This document shows positions 35,101-48,109 of a stretch of 64,000 bases of DNA, piece by piece. The stretch spans positions 2,526,947-2,590,946 of the forward strand of contig JAMWFC010000049.1 in NCBI GenBank assembly GCA_027475525.1. Direction: 5' to 3'. The notes beneath the pieces were generated by a model. The model saw nothing but the letters and a program-made list of their open reading frames with translations. It was not told the DNA's origin and searched no databases. Position numbers and translations under genes: made by a program. Each line of letters starts with the position of its first letter. Positions within the stretch are counted from its first letter, which is position 1. The stretch comes from Macrolepiota albuminosa (lineage: Eukaryota; Basidiomycota; Agaricomycetes; Agaricales; Agaricaceae).

Positions 35101-38100
35101 CAATTGACTGTTCTGGATTAATTGAACATGTTCCTTTTGAAACATAACATTCAGGACTAGGTCGAATTAAATCAAAATATTTTTCAAATGCCAACCAATA
35201 AAAGCGACAATATTGGTGACTTGAAATTTTCTCATCAAAACCCAAAAGAGAGCTACAAACTTGTTGGGATGACAATTCCTGTTGTGATATTAATGAGTGA
35301 GCACACTTTTGCAACAATGTTTTGGCACGTAATTGTATGTCATTTAAATTTGGATTGAAATTTCCCATTTTAGTTATTGCATGTTCCAATGCTGCAAATG
35401 CAACATGTAATTTTAATTGTGACTTAGTTATGTAGTCAGTAATGTAATGCAAAATTGCTTTTGCACTAGCACCTGATCCAATGAATTTGATGTTCATATT
35501 ACATCGCATTGCTTTAATTATTGTTTTATTATAGTTATTGACCATACCATCAATATGTCGCAAGTGAATTTCCCCGTAACAGGATCAAAAACAGTTGTTG
35601 GATTGATATTATCAACATCCAACTCAAAACAACAGTGCTTGTCATTGGGAGATTTGCTGTATTTATAACAAGTTGGTCCATGTTTATGAACTTGACATGA
35701 TTGTACAACATTATGAAAATCCATAAGCAAATTGTCTTTAGTTTCTTCAACCATGCCATTAAGTTCACGAATACTACAAGGATGAACATGATTGGATGGA
35801 ACATCAGGCTTTGGATCAGGAGGCATTGGCACAGAAGATGATATTGCTTCATCTAAAAATTGAATAATTCTCTGTTTTAACTTTTCACCACCATCTTTCA
35901 ATACACGTTCTTTAATTTCATTTGGATTAAGAGCATCATTAGACCAAAGCAACATATGACAATGCAGAGAACCACGACTTTGAGCTTCATCACAACCATA
36001 ATAACTAGTAATACGACCAAAAATTCCACCTTCATTATTAGAGTCAGTCACATCATAACCCAATAAGCATTCTACAAATGCTTTCATATATAAATGAAAA
36101 AACTGCACAGCAGAAACAGAATCTCATGCAACTAAAAAACTCTGATCTCAAAAATTGGGAATTTCATCAGAAGGAAGCGAATCAATGTTGATATCAGAGC
36201 CAGCAAGAAATTTTACAATTGGATTATAAACATCAGCAGGGTTAATTGTAATGAAAAAGCTTGGCATGCCAAGATGCATCATTAAGCCACGAATCTCAGC
36301 TCTCATGCTTTGACGTGCACTGGATGAGTTAGGAACATGACTTGTAATAACATTGACTTGTTTCATCAGAGCAAGAACACAGTTTTCTTCTGAATTGCAT
36401 GCAGAAATGAAATCACCTTTTGCTACTTTAGCAGACACTTGGTGAACAGTTTCAGGAGATACTGTTCCAAATTGAGATGCGATTTTGGCAAAATCTTTCT
36501 TCTTTACTCTTAAACTTGTCTGGAGAAAAACAGTGTGCCGTTGCAATATACTAAAGGCAGTGAACATAAATGAATGATGTGTTTGAAAGCGTCTATCATG
36601 CAGTTGAAGCAAATAACGAACATGTGCTTTAAGTGAAATAGGAATTTTTCGATCAGGATCTTGCAAACCACCTATACCATATGGAAAGAGAGTGGGATAC
36701 AACATGGGAAACAAAAGTGAATTACAGATATCTTTTACTGGTGTAGCATGGTGTGGGTAAAGAAGATATGTGCCATTTTTTTTAAAAATATGCTGTACAG
36801 CTGCAGCACGAAGTTCATGACTAGAAGCATTACAATCAACATTTGTTACAACAACATTTTGAAATGGAATTTCAATGGGTGTATTATCAAGTGGATGACA
36901 ATCAACAAAATTATCATAATGTGCTTGTAGAAATTGTTGACTTTCAGATGGATTGATATGTTCTACATGAAATGGCAGAAAATCTGTGTTGTTCAAACAT
37001 TCAATTCGTGCCTTATCAATGCATACAGATGTGTATAAAGGATTATTGGCTTTTAACCATTTCAAAGCAGCCCGAATCCTGTCTGCTCTGACTATCAAAG
37101 GTGTCGCATGTTTTTTCAACCAATCTGTACTGGGTTTCTTAGAACCAATAAAAATTACACAAATAGGTGTCACAATCTCTTCGATTGTGGGAGGCAATGT
37201 AGCTGCAACAATGCCAGGCTCTTGAGGGAAAACAATAGTATGGCCCTGGATAGCTGATTGTTTACCAGGCACACTACAATGCACATTATTTTCTTGAAGT
37301 TGTACAACCCATGCTTTAGCCCTGTTCAAACTAATTATTGTTTCTTCTATGTGAGTCAAGTCTTTTAGAACATCAGGAATTTGACCCAAATACAATTGAT
37401 TTGCAAGAGCAAATTTAGGAGTCTGTGATTTGTGCAAAGATTTAGAGCATGTGGAGCATAATTGCAGACTTATATTACAGTCAGGCATTTCAATGATTCC
37501 ATCTGGGTGTAACAAAAGGTCTTTGACAAAACACTGTGTTGAATGTGATAAGGATGTATATTGAAGCCTGAAATCATTTATAATAGAATGTTGAATGCAA
37601 GTGTTAAAGGCTGAATGTTCATCTAAACAATCTGTATTAATATCTGTTGGAGCAAGAGCAGAAAAATTAAAAGAATTTTCATATCGAAGAGGAGATAGGT
37701 TTAAAAATTGATGAGGAATAACACTGATCTCACTCACTGCAAGATATCTGGCACAAGCAGCACAAGTAACATGATGGAGGACATCACTAGATGTTGCTTT
37801 TCTGAAAGAATGTGCTAAATAATCTTTGCGAGATTGAGACACTAAAGGAGGCCATTCTTCATTAGCAGGCTCCAAACAAACATTTGAAGGCATAGACAAA
37901 GATGTAACTGGCATTTCTGATTCAAGTGTTGTCTGCAAAGGCAGAAAATGTCGTTGAAGACTGAGACGTAAAAAAAACAAAGCATCATCTACATTATAAG
38001 ATATACCCAAAATAGACAACAAAAGGCGTGCAGATTCAAGAGTAAAATGATTACCATATTCACAAAAAATGTAACATTGAATATCAGAGGGGACAATAGC

Positions 38101-39168
38101 AGAAGAACATATAGACACTTTCTGACACATGACATGACATGCTTTATTTTTCTGAGAGTAAACACATTGTCCTTGTAATGTATGTTTCATGAGAATTTCA
38201 ACAATAGAATGGCTGTCACCAGCAGCTGAAATGCCATGGGCAGCTGCTATTTGCAAAGCATCAAACCGAGAAACACGACAGGAGATAGTCAAAAATAAAG
38301 GGAGTGATTCACTTGAATCATCAACAAATTTTTCCAAAAAATTAATGAGTAGCGAGCGGCTGTGGGGAAGACGCTCAAGTCCTAATGCCTTGCATAATAA
38401 ACGAATCTCAACAATAGATGTGTTTTCATTGCGGACATGGACAACAACAGACTCAAACAAATCAAGCTTTAAACGTACTGGGTCTGCCAATGCAAACTAT
38501 GAACATTCTGAACCAGAAGATACAGCACAGAGACCATTTAAAAGATGATGTATCAATAAATGCTGAGAATCAATAGTGGTCTGTTGCTCTGACAAACCAT
38601 GAGAAGCAAGTGATTTATACAAGACATCAAAAGAAAAAGGAGAAAATGCAAAAGTATTGCTGTCATTGACAGAAAATATAACATTTACAATTTTTAATAC
38701 AAATGACTTATTCAACGTCAAAGTAGACTGTGAAAGACAAGATGTCGACTGACAATGGATGATGAATGGGGAGAGCAGAGGGTGGAATCTAAAAACCAAA
38801 TCAGGCAGCAGCAGAAAAAAAAAGAAAAAGAACGAACCATTTACACAAACCACATTATGAGATTGAGGAGGATCAAGAAAAGAAACTTCTGCAACCAAGC
38901 AGGGACTGCCAATAGATATGGAATGTTCACGAAGTTGTGCGAACCAATCAAGACCTAATGTGACGAAAGAACCGTGGGGCACGATAAAAAAAGACACAAG
39001 GCATGACAGAGATGTACGGGAATGATAAGAAGTTACGAGCAACACAGTCTGCTCATTAGATGGCAAATGTGAGACCTGAGTAAGCAAGATGGTGGAAGGA
39101 ACTGTGCTGTGATTGGACGACAAATCGAAGACGACGGGGACGATAGCGGACCCCAACAGAATTCTCAT
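32162..39168 (-). pseudogene. Helitron RepHel transposase, disrupted (copy B)
   Basis: Same frame path, motifs and breaks as 4749-11755. TGA stops are at 36148, 36124, 34742, 33860 and 32984, TAG at 38497, and the frameshift is near 35575. HUH, Y2, Walker A and Walker B sites are unchanged. That both copies share every break shows the decay came before the duplication. Confidence 0.93.
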
Positions 39169-39392
39169 GATCGACAAAAAAATAGAGGAGAAAGGGGGAC
39201 GTGAAAGCTGTATTGAGCGATGGACTCAGGCATAAATAGGGTGAGACGACAGATCCGAACCGAAACAAAAAAAAAAGAGCGATGACGATTGTGAAACTAA
39301 TCGAAATCCATTGAAACAGAGTGAAACTAAGGGGCCGGATCAACACGTGATGAATGGTAAGACCTGAAAATTTCGTCAGTATCGTTCGCGCA

Positions 39393-39402
39393 CCATAGAC
39401 CC
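39393..39402 (-). other. Candidate Helitron 5' terminus (copy B)
   Basis: GGGTCTATGG on the minus strand, as at 11980-11989. It is the proposed partner of the 3'-type end at 24845-24888. Confidence 0.5.
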
Positions 39403-39403
39403 T

Positions 39404-39439
39404 CTACTAAAGTAGCGGGAACTACTAAAGTAGCGGGAA
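39404..39439. repeat. Two 18-bp direct repeats at the RNase III-like start codon (copy B)
   Basis: Same as 11991-12026. The second unit ends on the A of the ATG at 39439. Confidence 0.85.
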
Positions 39440-40528
39440 TGAATTTTACCAATGCTGCCGTCCTTTCTTCGAGTCAACTCAAGCGCAACCGGCCACCACA
39501 AGGACCGCCATTGCCTAAAGTCTCGAGTGATATTGTCCTTCAGGTCTTTACTCATGTTTCTCTACGGAGGACTGGCGGATCCGCTGAGGATGACAACGAG
39601 CGGCTCATCCATTTGGGACATTTGGTGCTCGATGCTGCAGTGACCAACATTCTCTTCAACAAGCGACCCTTCCGCACCACACAGGAAATAATAGTAAGCC
39701 TCTAGGATGTTTGGTTTTTCCCCAGCTGACCTCCACGATACACAGTCGGAACGGGAAGCAGCGCTCTCTGATGCTCACCTTAATAAGTGGGTAACGATGT
39801 ATAACCTGCGGCAGAAGCTTCGCTGTCATCCCGACGTCTTTCAATCCCTCAGTGAATTCAAGGTGAATCTCACTTTTATGCAATCCTACGGTTCCCATAA
39901 TCCTCTTGTAGGAGACGCGCTCCATCTTCTGCGCTTATGTAGGTGGAGTATATGCAGAGAATGGGATGGAAACGGTCCAAGAATGGATTAGTCATCTCTT
40001 GATAGGACAAGATGGCTTACCCTCAGGCTCGCGATCATTCGGGCAAGAGCACAGACACATTGAGCCGCCTCCAAAGAAGGTGAAAAGCGAACAACCCCCT
40101 CCTTATCTCTCGACACCGATATTCTTTGCATCTCAGCCTCCTCCATCACCGTCCATGGATAGGCAGAGGCATCTGCCGCCCCATATGCAACCATTCCAAC
40201 AACCTTTGCAGCATGTGTCGCCACCGATGCCTCTGTTGAATCCCTTGGCCCCTGCCCAACCTCATCTTCCTTTCCTGCCATTATTCAACCAAACTGCAGC
40301 TCAGTGACGTGTGGTGGAGATGAGTTTGATGGACCACATGCAAGTCGGTGGACCGTCCGATGTATAGGTATGTGAAGTGTTTTCATTTCCTATGTGATTT
40401 CGGTGCGACGTCTGGGTTGTTGTCATACAGTCAATGGGTTTCAGAAAGGGATGGGTACAGGACCTAGCAAACAAACAGCAAAAGAAGAGGCAGCTAGACA
40501 AGCATGCTATGCAATGGGATGGACCTAA
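39439..40528 (+). pseudogene. RNase III-like / dsRBD protein gene, lightly disrupted (copy B)
   Basis: Identical to 12026-13115. Exons are 39439-39693, 39746-39862, 39912-40367 and 40431-40528, with the same TGA (40305-40307) before the dsRBD-like end. Confidence 0.7.
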
Positions 40529-40921
40529 GTTGTGTCTCTACTTATTTCTAATGTATGTTTCTAAGTCATCAAGTAATAAAGTTTCACTTGGGAAACAGAG
40601 CTGGATTCGCAGTCAGTCTCATACTATACCCATTATCAATAACGTCTGCGTATATGTAGCTAGTACATGACAGAAAGACTAGTAAGTCGATACAGCATAA
40701 GATTGAAAATTACACAAATGAGATAATTTACATTATAGCAAGAGCTGGAAGTGATTTATTAGACGATTGTTTACAATGTTTATGACATGATTAGATATTG
40801 AGGTTTTATTTCAGAAGCCATGGAGGGGAAGTTTGAAACAAACATATACCTGACTATCTGGAGCCAAAAAACTGGGTCCAAAATTTTGGAGGAAATGATA
40901 ATGAGTTGCTCATTCTGAAGT
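40529..40921. other. Intergenic, no feature recognised (copy B)
   Basis: Counterpart of 13116-13508 between convergent genes. Confidence 0.4.
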
Positions 40922-42553
40922 TCAGGAAAATAAAACTAACCGACTCTTGTGGCATTGACTTCCCGGGTAGTTGATCTTCTTCCTACGTTGCACCAGCTCC
41001 CTAAATTTGGTGTCAAGCTCGTTACCATCCGTCGCGAACATAAAGAAGTTTCTACTCTCCACCGTCCTGTGAATTTGCCTACTTTTTGACGCTGTAGCTG
41101 TGGTCTTGACCTTGAAAACCCCGGCAGTCATTAGCTGCGATCCGACTGCCTGATACCACTCGTCGCACTTTCAAATAATCAACTATTGTCACTGTCCGAA
41201 GCGTGTCACGAGTTTCTGAGCCTCCTCCAGATGCAATCTGACGAGTAAGCGTCCATAGCAACCGACCATTCATCGTTAAGAGATGCTTCGATTGCGTCTG
41301 TGATGCCTTGGTGAACGTGCGAGATTATCATCTGGTACCTTTCAGCATCCATATAAGGTGCAACAACCTCCGCACTAGGGAGTAAACAATCATATCGTGG
41401 TCGGCCATTGTTACGTCCTATTGTCCATTTCATCTTGAGGACACGATTGAACTCATTGATCCATAGAGTGCATGCGAAGCAGCTTCTTTGCCCGCATCCT
41501 ATAAGAAGAGCCTCGTCATGTTGGTTTCGCAGGTTCGGAAAGGTGTCCATCAAAGTAAAGGATGAGGCGAATTTCAGCATGCATGCATGGAACAAAAGTT
41601 ATTGGGTCATCTTCTCCATTCCAACCGGGATACACCCCGCCCATATTTCTCAACAGGTAAGGCATGTAGAAATCCACTACGGTCTCGCCTCCCTGAAAAA
41701 CAGCTTCCAGATGCCTTTCCCCAACACCTGCTGTAGCCAGCATGCGGGGAACGCCACTCGACTCCACAGTTACCCACTTTACGTGTGTGTCCCGACCGTA
41801 CCTCTGCCAGACCTTGATAGGGCGGCTGACACGCAGGTAATCCGTAATTTTCTTGAGTTCACGCCCTAGGCGAGTAAGACACTTCTGACGCTCCACCAAT
41901 GGAAAGAAGTCGGAGTGTAGTAATGTGGAGGCAGCATAAAGCAGCCCGGCAAACGAGCTATGGGACTCTGGTTTGTCACTGAATACAAGATTGTTGTCAA
42001 GCTGGTCCTTGCAAAACGTAAGCGAATGGAGCAAGATTTGTTTAAAGGAAGGTGTATCAAGCTGATTCTCAGTCCGAATGATCTGAATGAACTTCCTATA
42101 CCAGGGACCAGAGAATTCCGTATCTGTGGGTTCGTACTCTCTGGCTGCTTTAAAGAGGTAGTGGCCGAACAGATTATAGATATAACGAAGCTTTCGAATC
42201 CGTTTATTGACCTTGTTGCAACTGCGACGGGCGAGGAAGGGAAGAAGATCTTCGAACCCATCGGCATTGGCAAGTTCGCGAAAGAAGATAGTAGATTCAA
42301 CTTCATATGAAGGATCTGATAAGCCGCTTTTGGCTAAAAATAATACCGAGTCCTGCGGCAGGTAGAAAGCAGCGACAGCACCATCCCGATCGTCTGTTGT
42401 CAGACAAAGGGAGATGGTGTGAGAAAGGGCAAGACGCTGGAAGGCTTCTCTACATATCTCAAGTGGGAAAGGTTTCGGAGAATAACGCAGCTTTTGTAGA
42501 AACCACGAGTCTTCCGCAATCTTGAGTTGGACTTCTGCTTGGCTACAAGACAT
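40922..42553 (-). pseudogene. Putative OTT_1508-like deaminase, frameshifted (copy B)
   Basis: Identical to 13509-15140. ATG at 42553, HAE motif near 41573, GCGQRSCFAC near 41493, and the frame change between them. Confidence 0.6.
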
Positions 42554-42831
42554 GGTTCGAGGCTGGTCGTGTACGATGACGATAAAATTTGAGAGAGAGA
42601 GGGTTACATAATCAAACTCCGATAGTCTCGCATTGATCCGGACACCGCTCTCTGAGCGTTGTGGTAGCTGGGACTACGTGCAGCTGCCGGCTAGTACCAG
42701 TGAGAAATAAGGCAGGACGGTAACCGGATCTGTTCACCATTTCCTTTTTCATACTCTCAATACATGTTTTACTTAATGCTTACACCTGAGACATTATCTC
42801 TTTCTTTCGTCCAAATAATTTTCTTGACATA

Positions 42832-44256
42832 ATGGCGCCTCATCTCATCAACGCCGGAGTGCCTGGTCCTCTTCCAGATGAGTTTGATTTCATGAGCTGA
42901 ATTGGCATCCCGATCGCTATCGAGAGCAGTGACCTCTCTCTCAGAACTCATATCGCCCAAAATAGAGAAATTGAGGATTTCAACGATGCCAGTATTGTTC
43001 AGACCGTTAAGGCACGCGATATGCCCGCGCCACGCCCCGATGACATGGACATCGGGCCAAAACTCAAAGTGCCCCTCTTGTACACTGAAGAAGAAGTAAT
43101 GTCTTTGGCCAGGAGCCCAGAGTATTGCCAGATTGTAGGGCCCTTGCACCTTCACTTATGGCCGAGATCGTCGCCATCCAAGCTGTTTCGAAGGACTCTC
43201 AGTCGGAGATGATGCGCCAGTCCAAGGAGATTGAGCAGCAGGAAGACAGTCAAGTCAGGAGAAAGTGGCTCAATACTATGAGCATGACAAATGCTAGAGA
43301 CAGTGCATTGGATCAGAACATCTGTGTTTCCATTCCAACTATCTATCTGGTCAATATAGCTAATCGTATGATGCCTCCTTTGAACTTTTTTACCAATCAG
43401 AACATCGACCTTGTCAACACTAGCTGCCCCATTGTCTTCACCAGAACCTGCCGTCCCTACGCTGTTGATGACGCTCCCACTGAAAAGGTGCTTGTCCTTG
43501 ACTTGCTGAAGATGATCCAAGTTTGGGGAAATGATGATGAACCCTCTGCTTTAACACCTTTCCTATGGCTCGAGGCTTCTAAGAATCTGCTCCAGGCTCT
43601 CAAGCAGATATCACAGCCCCCTTCTGAACCCTATCCTACATCCGGCCCCCCTTCACCAACTGCGACAAATTATGCCATTGAATTCGAGAAACACCGCAAC
43701 TTCTTTAAGCAGCTCAAGGACTTTGAAAAGGGGTTTCCCATTTGGTATAACTTTGAGAGAGAAGCTTGTCATGACATGCTGTTGCAAGATGTAGTTTTCT
43801 CCTGGAGTAGGTATGCTTCATGGATGGACAATATCATTGAGTCACATAGGGCAGCCACTCAAACCCTGAGCAACTTATCTCAATTATCCTCGACTACTCC
43901 TTCTCCATCAAAGATCTCTCGCTTCTCCCAGAACTCAGATGTTGGGAGCTCTCGTTCAAGCAAATCCTTTTGGGACAGCATTCCTGCATGCCTGGGCATG
44001 CAGCAAACCACACCGTTTCTCAGACCATCCTAATGACTCAACCACTTTTGAGGATGGAAAACTCCTCTTCACTCAGTTCAATGGACAGCAACTTGTCACA
44101 TCAAAACCTTGGAAAGGAGCACCGTCAAGACGTGTATGCATATACTGAAATCTCAACCGCAGCTGTGACAACCGTCACTGGGCAGAGCAGATACATGCCT
44201 GTAGTCTCTATGGTGGAAGTCACGCAGCCCTCTCACGTGATCCCTCTTGCTCCTGA
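42832..44256 (+). pseudogene. DIRS-like ORF1, gag-like (copy B)
   Basis: Identical to 15419-16843, with TGA at 42898-42900 and the Cys/His finger near 44125-44250. Confidence 0.6.
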
Positions 44257-44272
44257 ATCACAGATGGGAAAT

Positions 44273-46411
44273 TCCGCCTTTGATTTGTCAAACCCCTTAT
44301 CTCATGAACCTCTACATTATAAGAGCTTCTATGATGTTGTTCACTTCCGTCCACGCTTGTCTTTCTGTTCCATCCTTGATGACTCTATCTTTTCCCTTAA
44401 TGTTCATCCTTATAACGCCAATGCCTTTGATACTCTACTCAAAAAAACACAATCTAGTCTCGAGCTATCTGTTTCTTGTGCGTAATTTGATTCACGGTTT
44501 TCCTCTTGGACCTCTCCCTGTCCTCAATTCATCTGTTGTTATGAAAAACCACCCTTCTGTTTCCAAATTTCCAGAAGTGGTCAAGGAATATTTGAAAACC
44601 GAACTCAAGTGTAGCAGAATGTCAGGGCCTTATCCTTTGTCTGTTGTTGAACGAATCCTCTGAGGTCCTGTGTTTGTATCTCCATTTATTGTTGTGGAAC
44701 AAGACCAAGGCCCCAATAAACCAACAAAATTTCGTGTTTGCCGTAATCTCTCCAAAGATGACCCTATCTTGGGTGCACCTTCTGTGAACAGTTTAATACC
44801 TAAGGATGACTTTCCGACCTGATTTGACATGGCATTTAAAGTTGCTGAACAGGTGAGTAATCCAACCTTTATTCAATCTTATATTGCATATCCTATTAAA
44901 TCTTGTCTCCCATATTTCCATGTTCCACCCATATATCCTAAATCCAAATTCCATATTCCAGATCATTTATCTGATCTCTTATTCTCTACATCCACATCTC
45001 ACATCCCATTTCCACATCACATATCTCACATCCCATTTCCCACTTCCCATATCTTATTTGTCCATTTTCCACATATTACATTTCGTATATCACATTGACT
45101 CTTCATATCTGACATTTCTGTTGATTCACTTTTCTCAAATATTTCTCCAGGTTTCTAAAGCACCCGCTGGATTGCAGGGTATTGCTTTTGACATAAAATC
45201 TTTTCATCGCACTTGTCCTGTTCTTCCTGACCACAAACCTTTTCTTGTGGTTGGATTTGAAAATGGATTTTTCATTGATCATGTCCATCCTTTTGGAGTT
45301 ACCCCTGCTAGCAGTAATTCAGGTCAGATTGCTAATGCTCTAGTAGACATTTGGCAAGCCGAAGTTTCATCCTCAGCTTTATTTTTCAAGTTTGAGAATG
45401 ACATTAACTGTATCAGATTTCCATCTTCTCATGGTTTACTTTGTGAAGGGAGATTTTCTTATGATTTTGATTGTGACTCTATCATGGACTGTGTTTCATG
45501 CCTCAATGTCCCATGGCACCCTGATAAAACTGGGAAATCTTTTGAATTTTCCTTTACTTTTATAGGTTTTTTATGAAATCTCACTCTCCGACAAGTGTCT
45601 CTCCCTGAACAGAAACGTCTCAAATATCTAGACCATGTCTCTTCCATGTTGGATAAACACATTTCCTATCATGCAGCTTTTAGGTTGCGTGACATCCAAT
45701 CGCTCCACGGCACCCTAGTTCATGTCTCCTTTGTTGTCCCTGAAGGTTCCTCTCGTTTGCCAGTATTTTCAAATTTTATTTGTGGTGACTTTCTATCATT
45801 ATTTTCAAATCGTTTCCCTTATCAATAACTTTAGGCTACAATTCTAACCCGTTTACTGCCACCATTTATCGGATTCCTTTGTCAAAACTCTTCAATGGTG
45901 GAAATCCATTCTATCAAATCCTTTGCATTTCTGCCAGCTCCATCCTATTAAAGAAATATCTGATCCACACATCTTTGTCAATGCTTCCACGTCTTGGGGC
46001 ATAGGAATCATCATTGGTGAAAAGTGGCATGCCTTTGCTTTATGACCAGACTGGAAGCAGCCTGGTAAAGACATCTGTTGGCTTGAAGCTATCACTCTTG
46101 AGTTAATGTTTTATTTTCTTCGACAATTAAGTTTTCGGGATTGTCATCTCCTCATACATTCTGACAACTCAGGTGCCATTGGTGCCTATACCAAAGGTCG
46201 AAGTCCCTCTGTTCCCATCAATCTTTGTGTTTGTCATACATTCTCCATCCTATCAGAATGCCTTATTAAACCCTCATTCATCTACATTGCCTCTGAAGAC
46301 AATCCTGCAGATCCAATCTCGTATGGAGAACCTGGATCTATCTCTGCTTACTTGCACTGGGAATTTAAACTTCCCGATGATTTACATTCCATCTTTAATA
46401 TCCATGAATAG
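44273..46411 (+). pseudogene. DIRS-like reverse transcriptase/RNase H region (copy B)
   Basis: Identical to 16860-18998, including the FENDI active-site change (45397-45399) and the 298-nt repeat-rich intron at 44853-45150. Confidence 0.75.
44853..45150 (+). repeat. 298-nt C/T-rich repeat intron (copy B)
   Basis: Same as 17440-17737. Confidence 0.65.
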
Positions 46412-46448
46412 CTGACATACTCATTGTCAGGTAGTCTGCCATTCTACC

Positions 46449-47551
46449 TTGCATTCTCCTGCTCCACGCACAGGAAAATTGCTAAATTCTTCTCCTATCA
46501 CTTCTCCTTCCCGATATCAGACCAAACCTCAAACACATTGTCAAATTGCTGGCCCTACCATCTCTTCAAATCTTGGCTCTACATCCACTTACCCTGAGTC
46601 ATGGCTCAATGCTACAAAACATCTTTGTCTTGTCAAACTCTGGAAACCCCTTCCCCAAAATACTTACAATCCTTCTCCTTTCCGACCCTGGGTATCAGCT
46701 GACAAACAAATCCTCCTCTGGACAACCCCTCACCCTAAAAACTTGGAGACCGAGATGAATGAAACATTACCCATTTGTCTGCACACCAAGGTTTTCAAAA
46801 ACCTCCTTGATTCTGTTTCTCAATCAACTCGTGAATCCTATGGTGCTGGTCTCTTACATTTTACCCAATTTTGTGATCGCTATCATATTTCAGAATCACT
46901 TCGCATGCCAGCCTCACCCACACTCTTATCAGCTTTCATGTCTGACTCCATCGGCACTGTCACAGGGGAATGCATTAGAAATTGGATGAGCGGCCTCCGT
47001 CTTTGGCATGAATTTAACCGAGCAGAATGGTTCGGACATGATTCTTGGTGCCATGCCATGCTCTCCTCTGCTGACAAAGCTGGTGAAATTCTGAAAAAAC
47101 CACCCCGGCACCCAATAACCAAAAATCATCTTTTTGTGCTCTCACAGAAAATCAATATCCTCTCTCCTAAAGGTGCAGCGGTTTGGGCGGCTGCTCTTTC
47201 AGCCTTTTAGGGTTGCCGTTGTCTAGGCAAAATTCTTGTCACCACTTACTCAAAATTTTCTACAACAATGAACATCTCACGCAACTGTTCGATGTTTTTT
47301 TCGATGGTTAATAACCGTCGCGTTATCTCTTTCCACATTCCCTGGTCCAAAACAACTCGTTCAAAAGGAGCAGATTGTATTCTGACCGCGACAAACGATT
47401 TTTTCTGCCCTGTGGCTGCCCTTCTCTGCCATCTGTCAATCAATAGGTTTGCTAACGACGACAGCAACACACCACTTTTCACTTTTTATGGACCCAACGA
47501 CTCAAAAAACTTCCTTCTGAAGGACGACTTCTTGCACACTTGCACTGACTT
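46449..47551 (+). pseudogene. DIRS-like tyrosine recombinase, N-terminal part (copy B)
   Basis: Identical to 19036-20138. The family resemblance stops at FLHTCTD (about 47548) and resumes with NLSAIHSHSF at 53520, so about 5.9 kb has been inserted just before the HxxR motif. Confidence 0.75.
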
Positions 47552-47859
47552 GCTTGTATGGGCCGTTGCTAGCACGGCGTGACCGAGATCTACCTGCCGA
47601 ATTTGATTGAAACGTTGACGAGACCGAGGCCTACAGCATAGGGTGTTGAATATGTGACGTGGCAGTGTCAATGTGACCACGTTAGTGTGACTTGCCAGTG
47701 CGGCGCGACATGGTAGCGCAGAAGGGAGAAATACCGGCAACGTTTGTATAATATTCAATGTTCGAATCGTATATAACAGTATCTGTAATCATAACATAAA
47801 AAAAAAAGAAAACAAAAAAAAAGGCATAAATGTTTCAAAAAAAAAAAAAAAAAAAACAT

Positions 47860-48109
47860 TCAGTTGTCAACAACGTCCCTGTATGCGTAGAACGTGTTGG
47901 CGTCAACACGACCGCCGTACAATAATAAGTACATCCCTGTACAACACGGCTTTGTATTCATGGCCTGTAAAGAGGTGTTATTAGACGAATTACGTCAAAA
48001 ACTGGCAACTCACCTGTTCCTTGTTACCATTTAGTTCCTTGACCCTCCCTGTAACCCCTTTGATGCGCTCGAATGCTTGAATAACATACACGTGCGCATA
48101 TCTGGTCAT
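47860..48109 (-). CDS. Last two exons of the second element gene, copy 2 (partial)
   Basis: Exons 48014-48109 and 47860-47964 flank a 49-nt intron, with the same exon lengths, splice sites and stop as 22786-23035. Only one residue change was seen over 66 residues, while flanking non-coding sequence differs more. That points to past or present selection on protein. Confidence 0.6.

Larger units (their letters stand above)
24845..39402 (-). mobile_element. Possible complete 14.6-kb Helitron with RepHel and captured genes (copy B)
   Basis: The 5' end is at 39393-39402 (as at 11980-11989). A 3'-type end is at 24845-24888, with the hairpin-capable core GGGCGATGCAGCCGCAGGG. Between them lie the NTase-like gene, BTB gene, M28 and GDH2 fragments, the unknown spliced gene and RepHel. 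The pairing of these two ends is an inference from end similarity and orientation. A smaller Helitron with an independent 3' end cannot be excluded. Confidence 0.4.
42832..47551 (+). mobile_element. DIRS-like retroelement, main part (copy B)
   Basis: Same as 15419-20138, but here followed without a gap by the element that interrupts the recombinase. The missing recombinase end is at 53500-53777, so this copy is the one whose two halves can be matched. Confidence 0.75.
27414..47776. repeat. Copy B of the 20.4-kb direct duplication
   Basis: Direct-orientation counterpart of 1-20363. Unlike copy A it is continuous on both sides. On the left it is entered from inside a BTB gene (stop codon at 27451-27453). 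On the right it continues without a gap into the unclassified element. It is the better copy for judging real neighbours. Confidence 0.95.

Noticed and set aside
36148..39168. Treating the two RepHel genes as independent Helitron insertions
   Set aside because: They share every stop and the frameshift, and the flanks are identical for 20 kb. They are copies of one block, not separate insertions.
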